A stretch of DNA of 24,774 nt from CAZIZT01 sp964544085 (lineage in GTDB: Bacteria > Campylobacterota_A > Desulfurellia > Desulfurellales > Hippeaceae): the NCBI GenBank assembly GCA_964544085.1, contig CAZIZT010000006.1:1-24774 (forward strand), read 5' to 3'. Shown here piece after piece: positions 7,628-16,362 of the stretch. Each line of letters opens with the position of its first letter. Position 1 is the first letter of the stretch. The translations under genes were made by a program, and so were the position numbers. Below the pieces are notes generated by a model that did not search any database, was not told where the DNA came from, and saw only the letters and a program-made list of their open reading frames with translations.

Positions 7628-8199
7628 GTATAAAAGTGGAGAGCATTCTATTTGTCGGTGTTGGCGGTGACGGTATAATAACCGTTTCAAATATTGTTGC
7701 TGAGGCATTTATGCTTGCCGATTACGATGTGAAAAAAAGCGAAATACACGGTATGAGTCAGCGCGGTGGCTCTGTTTCGGCTTCGGTTAGATTTGGTGAC
7801 AGGGTATATTCGCCCACAGACAAAAAAGCGGGTGTTGGTTTTGTTATAGCCACAGAGAAGGTGGAGTTTCTGCGCTGGGTTGGCTACTACAGGAAGAATG
7901 CGGTATGTGTGGTGAATGACAGATTGGTGCCCATTATTAACAAAGAACTGGATGAGGGCTTCATCGATAAAGCTATAGAGGATCTTAAGATAGAAAAACT
8001 TATAAAGCGGCGGTTCCTTGATGATGCACTCAAAATAGGAAATCCACGGGTTGCAAACACCATTATGCTTGGTGTAATCAGTCGTTTTTTGCCTGTTGAT
8101 GTCTCAACAATAAAAGAGGCGATTGAGCGTGTTGTGCCTGGTAAGGTACTGGAGATAAATCTGCGTGCTTTTGAGCACGGTTTAAATATACAACTATGA
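7624..8199 (+). CDS. iorB: Indolepyruvate ferredoxin oxidoreductase, beta subunit
   Basis: This 191-residue protein belongs to the pyruvate/ketoisovalerate oxidoreductase gamma-domain family. The start shows the glycine-rich GVGGDGIITVSNI segment, and KKSEIHGMSQRGGSVSASVR is the typical conserved stretch that follows. It pairs with IorA, probably contributing to CoA binding. TTG 7624 overlaps the iorA stop by four bases (TTGA), and GGAGG (7612-7616) lies seven bases upstream, indicating coupled synthesis of the two subunits. No rare features are seen. Confidence 0.94.
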   Translation: MSIKVESILFVGVGGDGIITVSNIVAEAFMLADYDVKKSEIHGMSQRGGSVSASVRFGDRVYSPTDKKAGVGFVIATEKVEFLRWVGYYRKNAVCVVNDRLVPIINKELDEGFIDKAIEDLKIEKLIKRRFLDDALKIGNPRVANTIMLGVISRFLPVDVSTIKEAIERVVPGKVLEINLRAFEHGLNIQL

Positions 8200-8219
8200 T
8201 TCTTAAGAAGGGGTGAGCG

Positions 8220-10844
8220 ATGGCAGAGGATAAATACAGTCCCGATTTTGAGGAGAAGTGGTATAGATTCTGGGAAGAGAAGGGGTATTTCAAACCGGAA
8301 GAGAGCGATGAAAAAGAACCTTATAGCATTGTGATACCACCGCCGAATGTTACCGGTGCATTGCATATTGGTCATGCTCTAAATTCAACGCTTCAGGATA
8401 TAATGGTTCGCTACAAAAGGATGAAAGGATACAATGTGCTCTGGTTGCCCGGAACAGACCATGCCGGCATAGCCACACAGCACATGGTGGAAAAGGAGCT
8501 TGCCAAACAGGGATTGAGGAAAGAGGATCTTGGCAGAGAAGCCTTCATAGAAAAGGTTTGGGAGTGGAAGCGAACCTATGGTGATAGAATCATAAATCAG
8601 ATGAAGCGTATGGGCTTGAGTTGTGATTGGTCCCGCTTGAGATTTACGATGGATGAAGGTTTATCAAAAGCTGTCAGGAGAGTCTTTGTTCAGCTTTACA
8701 ATGAGGGGCTTATCTATAGGGACAGGTACATAATCAACTGGTGTCCGCGCTGCCATACTGCGTTGAGCGATCTTGAGGTTGAGTACACAGAGGAGACTGG
8801 CAAACTCTATTACATCGAGTATCCCTTTAAGGATGGCGACGGGGGCCTTGTGGTAGCCACAACAAGGCCCGAAACGATGTTTGGTGATACTGCTGTTGCC
8901 GTTCATCCGGATGATGAAAGGTATAAAGATTACGTTGGCAAAGAAGTGGTGCTGCCGATCAAGAATAAAGCTATACCTGTTATAGCCGATGAGTATGTTG
9001 ATCCAACATTTGGTACTGGTGTGGTCAAAATAACACCTGCGCATGACCCCAACGATTTTGAGGTTGGAAAACGACACTCGCTGGATATAGTGGTTGCTAT
9101 AGATGATAACGGGAGAATGACTGAAGAGGCTCTCCACTATGCAGGGCTGGATAGGTTCGAATGCAGGGCCAAAATGGTGCAGGAACTTGAAGCCAAAGGT
9201 TTTATTAAAAAAGTGGTTCAACATAAACACTCGGTTGGTCATTGTTACAGATGCAAAACAACCATTGAACCTTACGTTTCCTATCAATGGTTTGTTAAAA
9301 CAAAACCGCTTGCAGAACCTGCAATAGAGGCAGTCAAGAACGGCAAAACGCGCTTTATACCGTCCAACTGGGAGAAAACCTACTTTGAATGGATGTACAA
9401 TATTCGGGATTGGTGTATATCCCGTCAGCTCTGGTGGGGCCACAGGATACCGGTTTATGAGTGTATGGATTGTGGTGCCTACACCGTATCTGAAGAGAAA
9501 CCCGGCAGATGCTCAAGGTGCGGAAGCAACAACCTGAAGCAGGACGAAGATGTTCTTGACACCTGGTTTTCCTCGGCGTTGTGGCCCTTCTCAACTCTTG
9601 GTTGGCCCGAACAGACAGACGATCTGAAGCGCTTTTATCCCACCAGCCTGCTTGTAACGGGATTTGACATAATCTTCTTCTGGGTTGCCAGGATGATGAT
9701 GATGGGTCTGCATTTTATGGGCGATGTTCCATTTAAGGATGTTTACATACATGCGCTTGTCAGGGATCAATATGGTCAAAAGATGAGCAAAACGAAGGGA
9801 AATGTTATAGATCCCATGGATGTAGTTGAGAAGTACGGAGCTGATTCCTTACGTTTTACACTTGCCATACTTGCAGCCCAGGGCAGGGATATAAAGCTGT
9901 CGGAGAGTATTATTGAAGGCTATAGGCGTTTCATGAATAAGATCTGGAATGCATACCGATTTATAAAGTTGAACACCCAGAATGGTGATTTTAGCGAAAA
10001 ACCCGCTAAACTCTCGCCTGCCTCCATATGGATCAAGTCCAGGCTTGCAAAGACGATAAAAGCGGTCGAGGGGGCGCTTGAGGAGTACAAATACAATGAG
10101 GCGGCCAGTGCCATATACCAGTTCATCTGGCATGAGTTTTGCGATTACTACATAGAGATGAGCAAGGTGCATATGAACGACGAGTACTCCTATGCTATCA
10201 AGTACACCCTGCTTGAGGTATTTGAGAAGATCATGCGCCTGTTGCATCCGTTTGTGCCCTTCATTACCGAAGAGTTGTGGCAAAAGTTACCAAACTCCAG
10301 CTATGAGTCCATAATGATTGCTCCGTATCCGGAATACAAAAGCAGCGATGTATCAGAGGATATAGAGTCCGCAATGGAGATTGTTATAGACATTATACGC
10401 TCTATCAGAAACTTGAGAAGCGAGAACGGCATCCCGCCGGCGAAAAAGATAAAGATTTACATCGATATTAAGGATGAGCAGCATCTTGCCGTTGTTCATG
10501 CATACAAAAGCTACATCCACGCACTCGCATCTGTGTCGGAGCTTGTCATAACAAACAGGGTTACAGAGAATTGCCTTGTTCAATCAACGATATACGGCGA
10601 TATCTATCTGCCCGTAGAGGGTAACATCGATGTTGAAAAAGAACTTACAAGACTGAATAAACTATTAAAAAAGCAGGAGAAGTCGCTTGCATTTTTGAAT
10701 AGTAAAATGAACAACGAGGCGTTTTTAGAGAGGGCTCCGAAGGAGTTGATTGAAGAGAAAAAACGGGAGTTGAAAGAGGTAACCGAGCTTTACACGAAGA
10801 CAAAAGAGCGTATCAAACAGCTTGAAAAAGGATTAAAGCGATGA
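8220..10844 (+). CDS. valS: Valyl-tRNA synthetase
   Basis: This 874-residue class I synthetase charges tRNA-Val in the cytosol. HIGH is present as HIGH at 49-52 (within PPNVTGALHIGHALN), and KMSKS as KMSKT at 521-525. Between them are the editing (CP1) domain and two cysteine groups likely to bind zinc: CPRC near residue 177 and a CMDC...CSRC pair near 415-440. DTWFSSALWPFSTLGWP is a strong ValS/IleS-type segment; WPFSTLGWP favours Val. The anticodon-binding domain follows and the last ~65 residues form the ValS coiled-coil arm rich in Lys and Glu. ATG 8220 has AAGGGGTG upstream. Length is normal. It opens a run of genes with overlaps or gaps of three bases or less. Confidence 0.98.
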   Translation: MAEDKYSPDFEEKWYRFWEEKGYFKPEESDEKEPYSIVIPPPNVTGALHIGHALNSTLQDIMVRYKRMKGYNVLWLPGTDHAGIATQHMVEKELAKQGLRKEDLGREAFIEKVWEWKRTYGDRIINQMKRMGLSCDWSRLRFTMDEGLSKAVRRVFVQLYNEGLIYRDRYIINWCPRCHTALSDLEVEYTEETGKLYYIEYPFKDGDGGLVVATTRPETMFGDTAVAVHPDDERYKDYVGKEVVLPIKNKAIPVIADEYVDPTFGTGVVKITPAHDPNDFEVGKRHSLDIVVAIDDNGRMTEEALHYAGLDRFECRAKMVQELEAKGFIKKVVQHKHSVGHCYRCKTTIEPYVSYQWFVKTKPLAEPAIEAVKNGKTRFIPSNWEKTYFEWMYNIRDWCISRQLWWGHRIPVYECMDCGAYTVSEEKPGRCSRCGSNNLKQDEDVLDTWFSSALWPFSTLGWPEQTDDLKRFYPTSLLVTGFDIIFFWVARMMMMGLHFMGDVPFKDVYIHALVRDQYGQKMSKTKGNVIDPMDVVEKYGADSLRFTLAILAAQGRDIKLSESIIEGYRRFMNKIWNAYRFIKLNTQNGDFSEKPAKLSPASIWIKSRLAKTIKAVEGALEEYKYNEAASAIYQFIWHEFCDYYIEMSKVHMNDEYSYAIKYTLLEVFEKIMRLLHPFVPFITEELWQKLPNSSYESIMIAPYPEYKSSDVSEDIESAMEIVIDIIRSIRNLRSENGIPPAKKIKIYIDIKDEQHLAVVHAYKSYIHALASVSELVITNRVTENCLVQSTIYGDIYLPVEGNIDVEKELTRLNKLLKKQEKSLAFLNSKMNNEAFLERAPKELIEEKKRELKEVTELYTKTKERIKQLEKGLKR

Positions 10845-12718
10845 GAAAACTCCTTTTTGCTGCTTTTTTTCTTATTTTTGCCACTACGGCAAATGCTACT
10901 GTTTACAATACCATTGCACACAGGATTGTTAAAAGGCTTACTGTTGTAAAGGGCAGGGTTATTTCAGCATCAGCGGCAAGCGTTACTCTGAATAAGGGTT
11001 ATGAAGATTCTCTTTACAACCACTCTATTGTTTACATTTACAGGAATCGCGGCAAGATGAAGCTTTTTGGATCAAATAGAGTGGTTGAACTAAGGGAAGG
11101 GGTAGCGTTTGCCTGTGTTACAAAACTCTTTGCTCATAGGGCTGTTGCTCGTCTGTGTGCCGGGCTTGAGAAGGAGAGGAAGTATCTAATTGGTCTTGGT
11201 ATAATCCCCTGGGGTACAAAGGAGATAATCGGAAAGCCGAGGAAGTCAGATCTATTCATAGCCGGCAAGAAGGAATATAGAATAGCCATTATAACCAGAA
11301 ATCCAATTATTTTCTCATCCTTGAAGAAATCACTGGAGAAGACCGGTAGGTTCTTCGTAATAGATCCTGATAAGCTCGCTGTGGCTATTGTCGAGAATAG
11401 AATCAACTACATCTCCGAAGCCAAAAGCATTCGAAAGCTTGCGGAGAGTGTGGATGCAGACCTGGTGCTGCTTGTTAGGCCAAAGAGCGATTTTAAGGAT
11501 TTTTTTGTTAAGCTCTATAACGGTTACGCTGCAAAAACCATGCTATCCTTTAGGGTACCGGTAGATAGGGATTCCTACCTCGTGCTTGAAAACAACAGAA
11601 ACTTCAACATACCTGCACGCAATATGGTTGCCTCCAACCTGAGACTGAATCCGAGGTTAACATTCTGGCAAAAAATACTGGGTAAGGTCGGTCTCTACAA
11701 TCCCTATTCGGGTTTGAAAATGTCTTCGTCAACCTTTAATGTGGCTTTCTTTAAGGATATCGGATACGGGACAACGGCATTTTATGTTGGCGATGTGAAC
11801 GGCGATGGAGATAAAGAGATTCTGGTTGCGCAGGGGTCAGACGTGAAGCTCTACAGAGTCGGTGGCGACTCATTTTTGCCGCTTGCTCATTTTAACTATG
11901 GCCATACCATTTTCAATATAGACGCAGCAAGGTTTGGGTCGCGGGTGCTAATTGCTTTGAGCAACTATAACAGCTACGGCGTTCTCGATTCGGCTATAGG
12001 GTATTTTGACAAAAAATTCCGCTTCCACCTGATAAAGAAGGGTTTACCATACAATGTAAGGTTCTATGACCGTTTCGATAAGCCGCAGATACTTGTGCAG
12101 CGGGCTGCGATAGATAAGCCGTTCTACGGTAAGATCTACGAATATGATCTTGAGGGTGGTCAGCTCAGATCTTTTAAATTGCCCGTGAAGACAGAGAATC
12201 TATTCACATTTGAACGCATTGGGGATTATATAGCTTATCTCAACGGAGCCTCTCAGCTTTGCCTCTACAGTCTGGATAAAGGCAAGGTTGTACAGAGGTT
12301 TCCTTATACATTGGGAGATGGTACAAGGCCTATTCGCAGGTACAACTACATGCCATCAGCCAGAGAGTCGCTGGAGGATGTATGGGCTAAGAATCACGTT
12401 TTGATAAGAAAGGGTGTGGTTTTCGAAAAAGGGATAAACAACCGTATCTACGCGCTTGCGTATACAAATCACAGGGGCAGGATTATCAAGATTAAAGGTA
12501 GCAATTATTCGGCATATTCCTTGTGGCTATTCAGTTTTAATGCAGATAGGTTCAAGCAGATCTACTACTCTGGTGATCTCAAGGGGCATCTCATAGCTGC
12601 AGGTAAAGCCGGGCGCTATATAATTTCTGTTATCGGTCTGCCGGCAGGATTTTTTGACAGATTCATACGCGGTATACTGGAGATCGATCGCCTGACGGCT
12701 GGCCAGATGGAGCATTGA
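10841..12718 (+). CDS. Exported protein with FG-GAP/beta-propeller-like region
   Basis: I do not recognise a named gene. The 625-residue protein has a signal peptide (residues 1 to about 20, ending ATTANA) and should be periplasmic or surface-bound. Residues 30-130 look like a small beta-rich domain. About 150-215 alternates beta and alpha like the N-domains of TolB or FlgT (YRIAIITRNP then ADLVLLVRP). From about 310 on there is a repeat region, with DVNGDGDKE (318-326) matching the calcium-binding loop of FG-GAP/VCBS repeats, consistent with a beta-propeller. The start overlaps the valS stop (ATGA), and the end overlaps the deacetylase. Together with the next three genes this suggests a role in surface polysaccharide or envelope assembly, which is inference. 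Confidence 0.72.
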   Translation: MRKLLFAAFFLIFATTANATVYNTIAHRIVKRLTVVKGRVISASAASVTLNKGYEDSLYNHSIVYIYRNRGKMKLFGSNRVVELREGVAFACVTKLFAHRAVARLCAGLEKERKYLIGLGIIPWGTKEIIGKPRKSDLFIAGKKEYRIAIITRNPIIFSSLKKSLEKTGRFFVIDPDKLAVAIVENRINYISEAKSIRKLAESVDADLVLLVRPKSDFKDFFVKLYNGYAAKTMLSFRVPVDRDSYLVLENNRNFNIPARNMVASNLRLNPRLTFWQKILGKVGLYNPYSGLKMSSSTFNVAFFKDIGYGTTAFYVGDVNGDGDKEILVAQGSDVKLYRVGGDSFLPLAHFNYGHTIFNIDAARFGSRVLIALSNYNSYGVLDSAIGYFDKKFRFHLIKKGLPYNVRFYDRFDKPQILVQRAAIDKPFYGKIYEYDLEGGQLRSFKLPVKTENLFTFERIGDYIAYLNGASQLCLYSLDKGKVVQRFPYTLGDGTRPIRRYNYMPSARESLEDVWAKNHVLIRKGVVFEKGINNRIYALAYTNHRGRIIKIKGSNYSAYSLWLFSFNADRFKQIYYSGDLKGHLIAAGKAGRYIISVIGLPAGFFDRFIRGILEIDRLTAGQMEH

Positions 12719-13764
12719 AGCCGTTAATAGTTGTTTATTACCATAGGATTTTGCCTTTTAAGGGCTACGATTTAGATTTGGATACGTTTGCCTGGCATCT
12801 TGATTTCTATAAAAAGTACTTTCACGTTGTTGATCCAGAAGAGCTCCTCGCGATGCAGGAGAGGATTGACACCAAGAGAGCGTCTGTTCTGATAACCTTT
12901 GATGATGGGTTTTTCGATAATTACGTGTTTGCCTATCCGATGCTGAAAAAACACGGATTGAAAGCTCTGATATTTGTACCTACCTCGAAGATCACAGATG
13001 GTGAGAAACGTGCAACCCTTGAAGATTACTGGCAGGGTAAGGTCACTTTCGAGCAACTACACAAACCACACAGAGAAGAGAAGGCTCTTGCTGATTCCTT
13101 AAACGGTGTGCTGGATGAGTTTGTTAGATGGGATGAGCTTAGAGAGATGCGCGAAAGCGGCACATTCGCTATAGGTTCTCACGGCCATATGCATGTGAAG
13201 ATATTTACTTCCGATAAGGTAATTGGGGTTTACGGTCTTTCGAGTGTACACTGGAGTTATCCTTATGCAATAGGCAAAAAGCCGCAGGCAGGAATGCCTG
13301 TTTTTCAGATGCAAAGCTCACTTGCCGGCAGAAGGTTTATTGTCTCTGATGAGTTTATCGACTACTCGCTGAGGATCTACAACAGTGCAGCGGACCGCAG
13401 CCTCTCTGAGCTTGTAGATATGCTTGATAGGTATCCCAACAAAGGTAAATACGAGGAGAGTTTTTGTAAGCGCATACTGGATGAGCTTGAGATTTCAATA
13501 AAGCTTATAGAAGAAAACATTGGCATTAAGCCGGTTTTTCTATCATGGCCCTGGGGTGAATACTCATCTACCGGAAAACAGCTTGCAAAAAGGGCCGGTT
13601 TTGAATTTTGTTTCAATACAAAAAAGGGAGCATTTCTTGGTGGTAGCCTCTGTTCTATTGGCAGGATAAAGGCACCGGCAAACAGGGGAGCTTTCGTCCG
13701 AAAGATGCTTTTGAACCGTTATACATTCGCTGCTAAGCTGTATAAATGGGCACACGAAAAGTAG
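12715..13764 (+). CDS. Polysaccharide deacetylase (NodB-fold) family protein
   Basis: This 349-residue protein has the NodB catalytic motifs. TFDDG has its Asp pair at 63-64 (catalytic base and metal ligand). SHGHMH has the metal-ligand histidines H156 and H160. SWPWGEYSSTG, near residue 280, fits the third motif. Family members remove N- or O-acetyl groups from glycans. A region of about 100 residues (about 165-265) separates motifs 2 and 3 and is longer than in small NodB enzymes; it may shape substrate binding. No signal peptide is seen, so a cytosolic or membrane-associated role on a glycan precursor is possible. TTG 12715 overlaps the previous stop; GGAG lies only two bases upstream, so initiation probably depends on coupling. 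Two glycosyltransferases follow. Confidence 0.88.
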   Translation: MKPLIVVYYHRILPFKGYDLDLDTFAWHLDFYKKYFHVVDPEELLAMQERIDTKRASVLITFDDGFFDNYVFAYPMLKKHGLKALIFVPTSKITDGEKRATLEDYWQGKVTFEQLHKPHREEKALADSLNGVLDEFVRWDELREMRESGTFAIGSHGHMHVKIFTSDKVIGVYGLSSVHWSYPYAIGKKPQAGMPVFQMQSSLAGRRFIVSDEFIDYSLRIYNSAADRSLSELVDMLDRYPNKGKYEESFCKRILDELEISIKLIEENIGIKPVFLSWPWGEYSSTGKQLAKRAGFEFCFNTKKGAFLGGSLCSIGRIKAPANRGAFVRKMLLNRYTFAAKLYKWAHEK

Positions 13765-14867
13765 TATTTGTGCTTGACGCCTTTGGTTTTTTTGGTGGCC
13801 CTGAAAGAAGAGCCTTCAGGCTCGCAAAGGGAATGAGAGCCTCGGGCTTTGCTGTGGATATTGTTTCCATCATGAGGGCTGATCAAAAAATGCTTGAACG
13901 TGCCCACCTGCTTGGCATAGGTGCCTATCAACTGACGGACAGGGGCAACAGTGTACTGAAATCCTACAGGATTGATGTGTTTTTGAAACTCAGGAGGTTG
14001 CTTGGAAAATTGGATCCTGACATGGTTTTCACCTTTGAGTTTCTTGCTGACTACACGGCGAAAATGGCAATGCTGGATTCGGATATACCTTTCTACACAT
14101 TTATTGGTAGTACACGCTGGAAGTGGGAGAGGAAGCGCCACAGGCGTTTTTTTATGAGAAGATTTGTTGGAAAAAGCAGGGCGTACATAGTCAACTCCCG
14201 CCAGGTGATGGAGAACCTTGTGCGGGTACTACCAGAGTCTGCTCATAAGGTTCATCTGCTTTACAATCCTATAGAGACGGATATTTTTCATCCGCTTGAC
14301 CAACAGGCTAAGATGGAGGCTAAGAAACGGTTTGGTCTTGATGATAGCTTCAAGGTGGTAGGTTCGGTTGTGCGCTTTTTCAACCCCAAAGGGGCGGACG
14401 TACTGATAAAGGCATTCTCCCGGTTGAAAAGGGAGCCGTGCAAACTGCTTCTTGTTGGTGATGGATCCATGCGCGGCAGGCTTGAGCGTATGGTGGAGGA
14501 GCTTGATTTGAAGGGTATGGTGATCTTTGCTGGAGCAATGGAAGCTACATCAGAGGTGTATGGGGCGTTCGACATCTCTGTTGTTCCATCCCAGAAGGGT
14601 GGTTTTGACAATGTGGTGGTGGAGTCGATGGCGTGTGGTTTACCTACGGTCGCTACTGCTGAAACGGGTATAGGAGAATTGGCTAAGGATGGAGAGCATC
14701 TGTTGATTACTAAAAAGGATGCAGATTCCATTGGCAAAGCTATTCAAAGATTGCTTTCCGATGAAGGTTATGCAGAAAGGCTGGCTATAAATGCAAGGAA
14801 ATTTGTTGAGGATCAACTCTCTTTAGAGAGGGTAACCCAAAGGTTAGTGGAGATACTAAACAGATGA
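13746..14867 (+). CDS. Glycosyltransferase family 4 (GT-B fold)
   Basis: This 373-residue protein has an N-terminal Rossmann domain (VVFVLDAFGFFGGPERRA) and a C-terminal domain with the GT4 segments GSVVRFFNPKGADVLIKAF, KLLLVGDGSMRGRLE and VVVESMACGLPTVAT. It should transfer a sugar from a nucleotide-sugar donor in LPS, capsule or other surface glycan synthesis. The donor and acceptor cannot be told. Of the EX7E motif, only the second Glu (E293) is present; the first position is G285. It overlaps the deacetylase by 19 bases and the next glycosyltransferase by 4, so the three are likely made together. The start ATG 13746 lacks a strong ribosome site. Confidence 0.9.
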   Translation: MGTRKVVFVLDAFGFFGGPERRAFRLAKGMRASGFAVDIVSIMRADQKMLERAHLLGIGAYQLTDRGNSVLKSYRIDVFLKLRRLLGKLDPDMVFTFEFLADYTAKMAMLDSDIPFYTFIGSTRWKWERKRHRRFFMRRFVGKSRAYIVNSRQVMENLVRVLPESAHKVHLLYNPIETDIFHPLDQQAKMEAKKRFGLDDSFKVVGSVVRFFNPKGADVLIKAFSRLKREPCKLLLVGDGSMRGRLERMVEELDLKGMVIFAGAMEATSEVYGAFDISVVPSQKGGFDNVVVESMACGLPTVATAETGIGELAKDGEHLLITKKDADSIGKAIQRLLSDEGYAERLAINARKFVEDQLSLERVTQRLVEILNR

Positions 14868-15808
14868 GCGCCGTTAGCGTGGTAATACCAACGTACAACA
14901 GAAGCCAGCTACTGAAGCGAGCAATAGAGAGTGCTCTGTCTCAGGATGTTGATAATATTGAAGTCATTGTGGCAGATGATGGCTCTGATGATGCTACCCC
15001 TGAGGTGGCAAAGCAGTATGGTGTAAAGTACATACGCCTATCCCACAGGGGTGTTAGCCATGCTCGAAACGCCGCTATTAAGGCTTCACGCTACCCAATA
15101 ATAGCCTTTCTCGACGACGATGATTATTGGCTGGATGGGTATCTTAAAACTGCCCTTGAGCGGTTGAGCAGGGATGATGTGTGTGGTGTTTTCACAAATT
15201 ACTACAAAGTTTATCCCAACGGTGAGAGGCAGCTTGGCTATAAGGATGGAAAAGTTCCTGCGCGCGTGGGATTAAAATGGATCCTGAAGGGTAGTTTTAT
15301 TGATCCCAGCATGGTATGTATCAAAAAACAGGTGTTACTCAGGGCAGGTCTGTTTGATGAGTCACTCTCTGTAACAGAGGATTGGGATCTATGGCTAAGG
15401 GTTTTGCGTCTATGCGAATTTGCATACATCGACAAACCACTTGTGTGTAAGCGTATTGTGCCTGATGATGGGTTACCGTATAGAACCTGGTATCACAACT
15501 GCGCGGTGATAGAAAAGTTCATGTCGAGCCTTGACGAGCGGACAAAGAAGAGCGTTCAACAGACACTTAATAGGACGGCAGTAAAGGTGTTTTCACGCTA
15601 TGCCACTGCGCTTCTGCATAAAGGGGAGATGTCACAGGCTCGCAACTATTTTAAGAAGGCCCTGAAGATAGACCCGTTGTATGTGAAATCCGTCTTTAGA
15701 CTATGTTTAACCTACCTGCCTTATCCTGTGGCTCGTATGTTTGATGGTACGATCTTTAGAAGGTTGCGTCTACGAGTCAAGAAGTTAAAATATGGACGGG
15801 AGGCTTGA
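14864..15808 (+). CDS. Glycosyltransferase family 2 with C-terminal TPR-like helix pair
   Basis: This 314-residue GT-A protein starts with VSVVIPTYNRSQLLKRAIES, has the nucleotide-binding Asp pair D38-D39 in ADDGS and the metal-binding DXD motif inside LDDDDYW (84-89). EDWDLW, near residue 170, is the usual acceptor/base motif. Residues around 250-280 (HKGEMSQARNYFKKALKIDP) match one tetratricopeptide repeat. It probably extends a surface glycan, working with the neighbouring GT4 and deacetylase. ATG 14864 sits in an ATGA overlap with the GT4 stop. Sugar specificity is unknown. Confidence 0.9.
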   Translation: MSAVSVVIPTYNRSQLLKRAIESALSQDVDNIEVIVADDGSDDATPEVAKQYGVKYIRLSHRGVSHARNAAIKASRYPIIAFLDDDDYWLDGYLKTALERLSRDDVCGVFTNYYKVYPNGERQLGYKDGKVPARVGLKWILKGSFIDPSMVCIKKQVLLRAGLFDESLSVTEDWDLWLRVLRLCEFAYIDKPLVCKRIVPDDGLPYRTWYHNCAVIEKFMSSLDERTKKSVQQTLNRTAVKVFSRYATALLHKGEMSQARNYFKKALKIDPLYVKSVFRLCLTYLPYPVARMFDGTIFRRLRLRVKKLKYGREA

Positions 15809-15810
15809 AA

Positions 15811-16362
15811 ATGGAGCTACTGAAAGAGATAAAATTGCCCGGGGGCAAGGTGGCGAGGGTTATACATGGCGATATTACAGAGGAGGATACCGAGGCTATA
15901 GTAAATGCAGCCAACTCGCACCTCAAACACGGTGGAGGTGTTGCGGGAGCTATCGTGAGAAAGGGTGGCAGGATAATACAGGAGGAGAGTGACAGGATTG
16001 GCTATGTACCTACAGGTAGTGCAGCCATAACAAGCGGCGGTGCGCTTAAGGCAAAGTATGTTATCCATGCTGTTGGTCCTGTTTGGGGAGAGGGTGATGA
16101 GGACAATAAGCTCAGAAGTGCCGTGAAAAGTGCACTTGAACTTGCTGAAAAGAAGGGCATATCTTCCGTTGCCCTACCGGCTATCAGCTCTGGTATATTC
16201 GGATTTCCAAAGGATAGGGCGGCGCACATTATCTTTACCACTGCAATGGAGTTTCTGCAAAACTCCAAAAATGTGAGAGAGATACATTTCTGCAACATAG
16301 ATAGATTGACTTCAGACCTCTTTGCAAAAGAGGCAGAGGCCTGGGAGCAAAACAATAGCTGA
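15811..16362 (+). CDS. Macro-domain protein (Af1521-like ADP-ribose binding)
   Basis: This 183-residue protein is a single macro domain. GDIT (20-23), NAAN (32-35) and HGGGVAGAI (40-48) form the ADP-ribose site, and ALPAISSGIFGFP is the second conserved loop. The pattern is closest to Archaeoglobus Af1521. The Asp that follows GGGV in MacroD/YmdB enzymes is Ala here (A45), so activity, if any, is probably not of the MacroD type. Possible roles are removal of ADP-ribose or O-acetyl-ADP-ribose handling in the cytosol. ATG 15811 has GGGAGG (15798-15803) at seven bases; an upstream TTG at 15805 would be too close. It lies between the glycan genes and the Liv transporter without an obvious functional link. 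Confidence 0.92.
   Translation: MELLKEIKLPGGKVARVIHGDITEEDTEAIVNAANSHLKHGGGVAGAIVRKGGRIIQEESDRIGYVPTGSAAITSGGALKAKYVIHAVGPVWGEGDEDNKLRSAVKSALELAEKKGISSVALPAISSGIFGFPKDRAAHIIFTTAMEFLQNSKNVREIHFCNIDRLTSDLFAKEAEAWEQNNS

Noticed and set aside
9140..9170. tRNA-like T-loop GGTTCGAATGC
   Set aside because: It lies within the valS reading frame and no acceptor, D or anticodon stems surround it.
8664..9443. 259-codon minus-strand open frame inside valS
   Set aside because: It is the antisense shadow of a clear valS coding region and has no recognisable domain.
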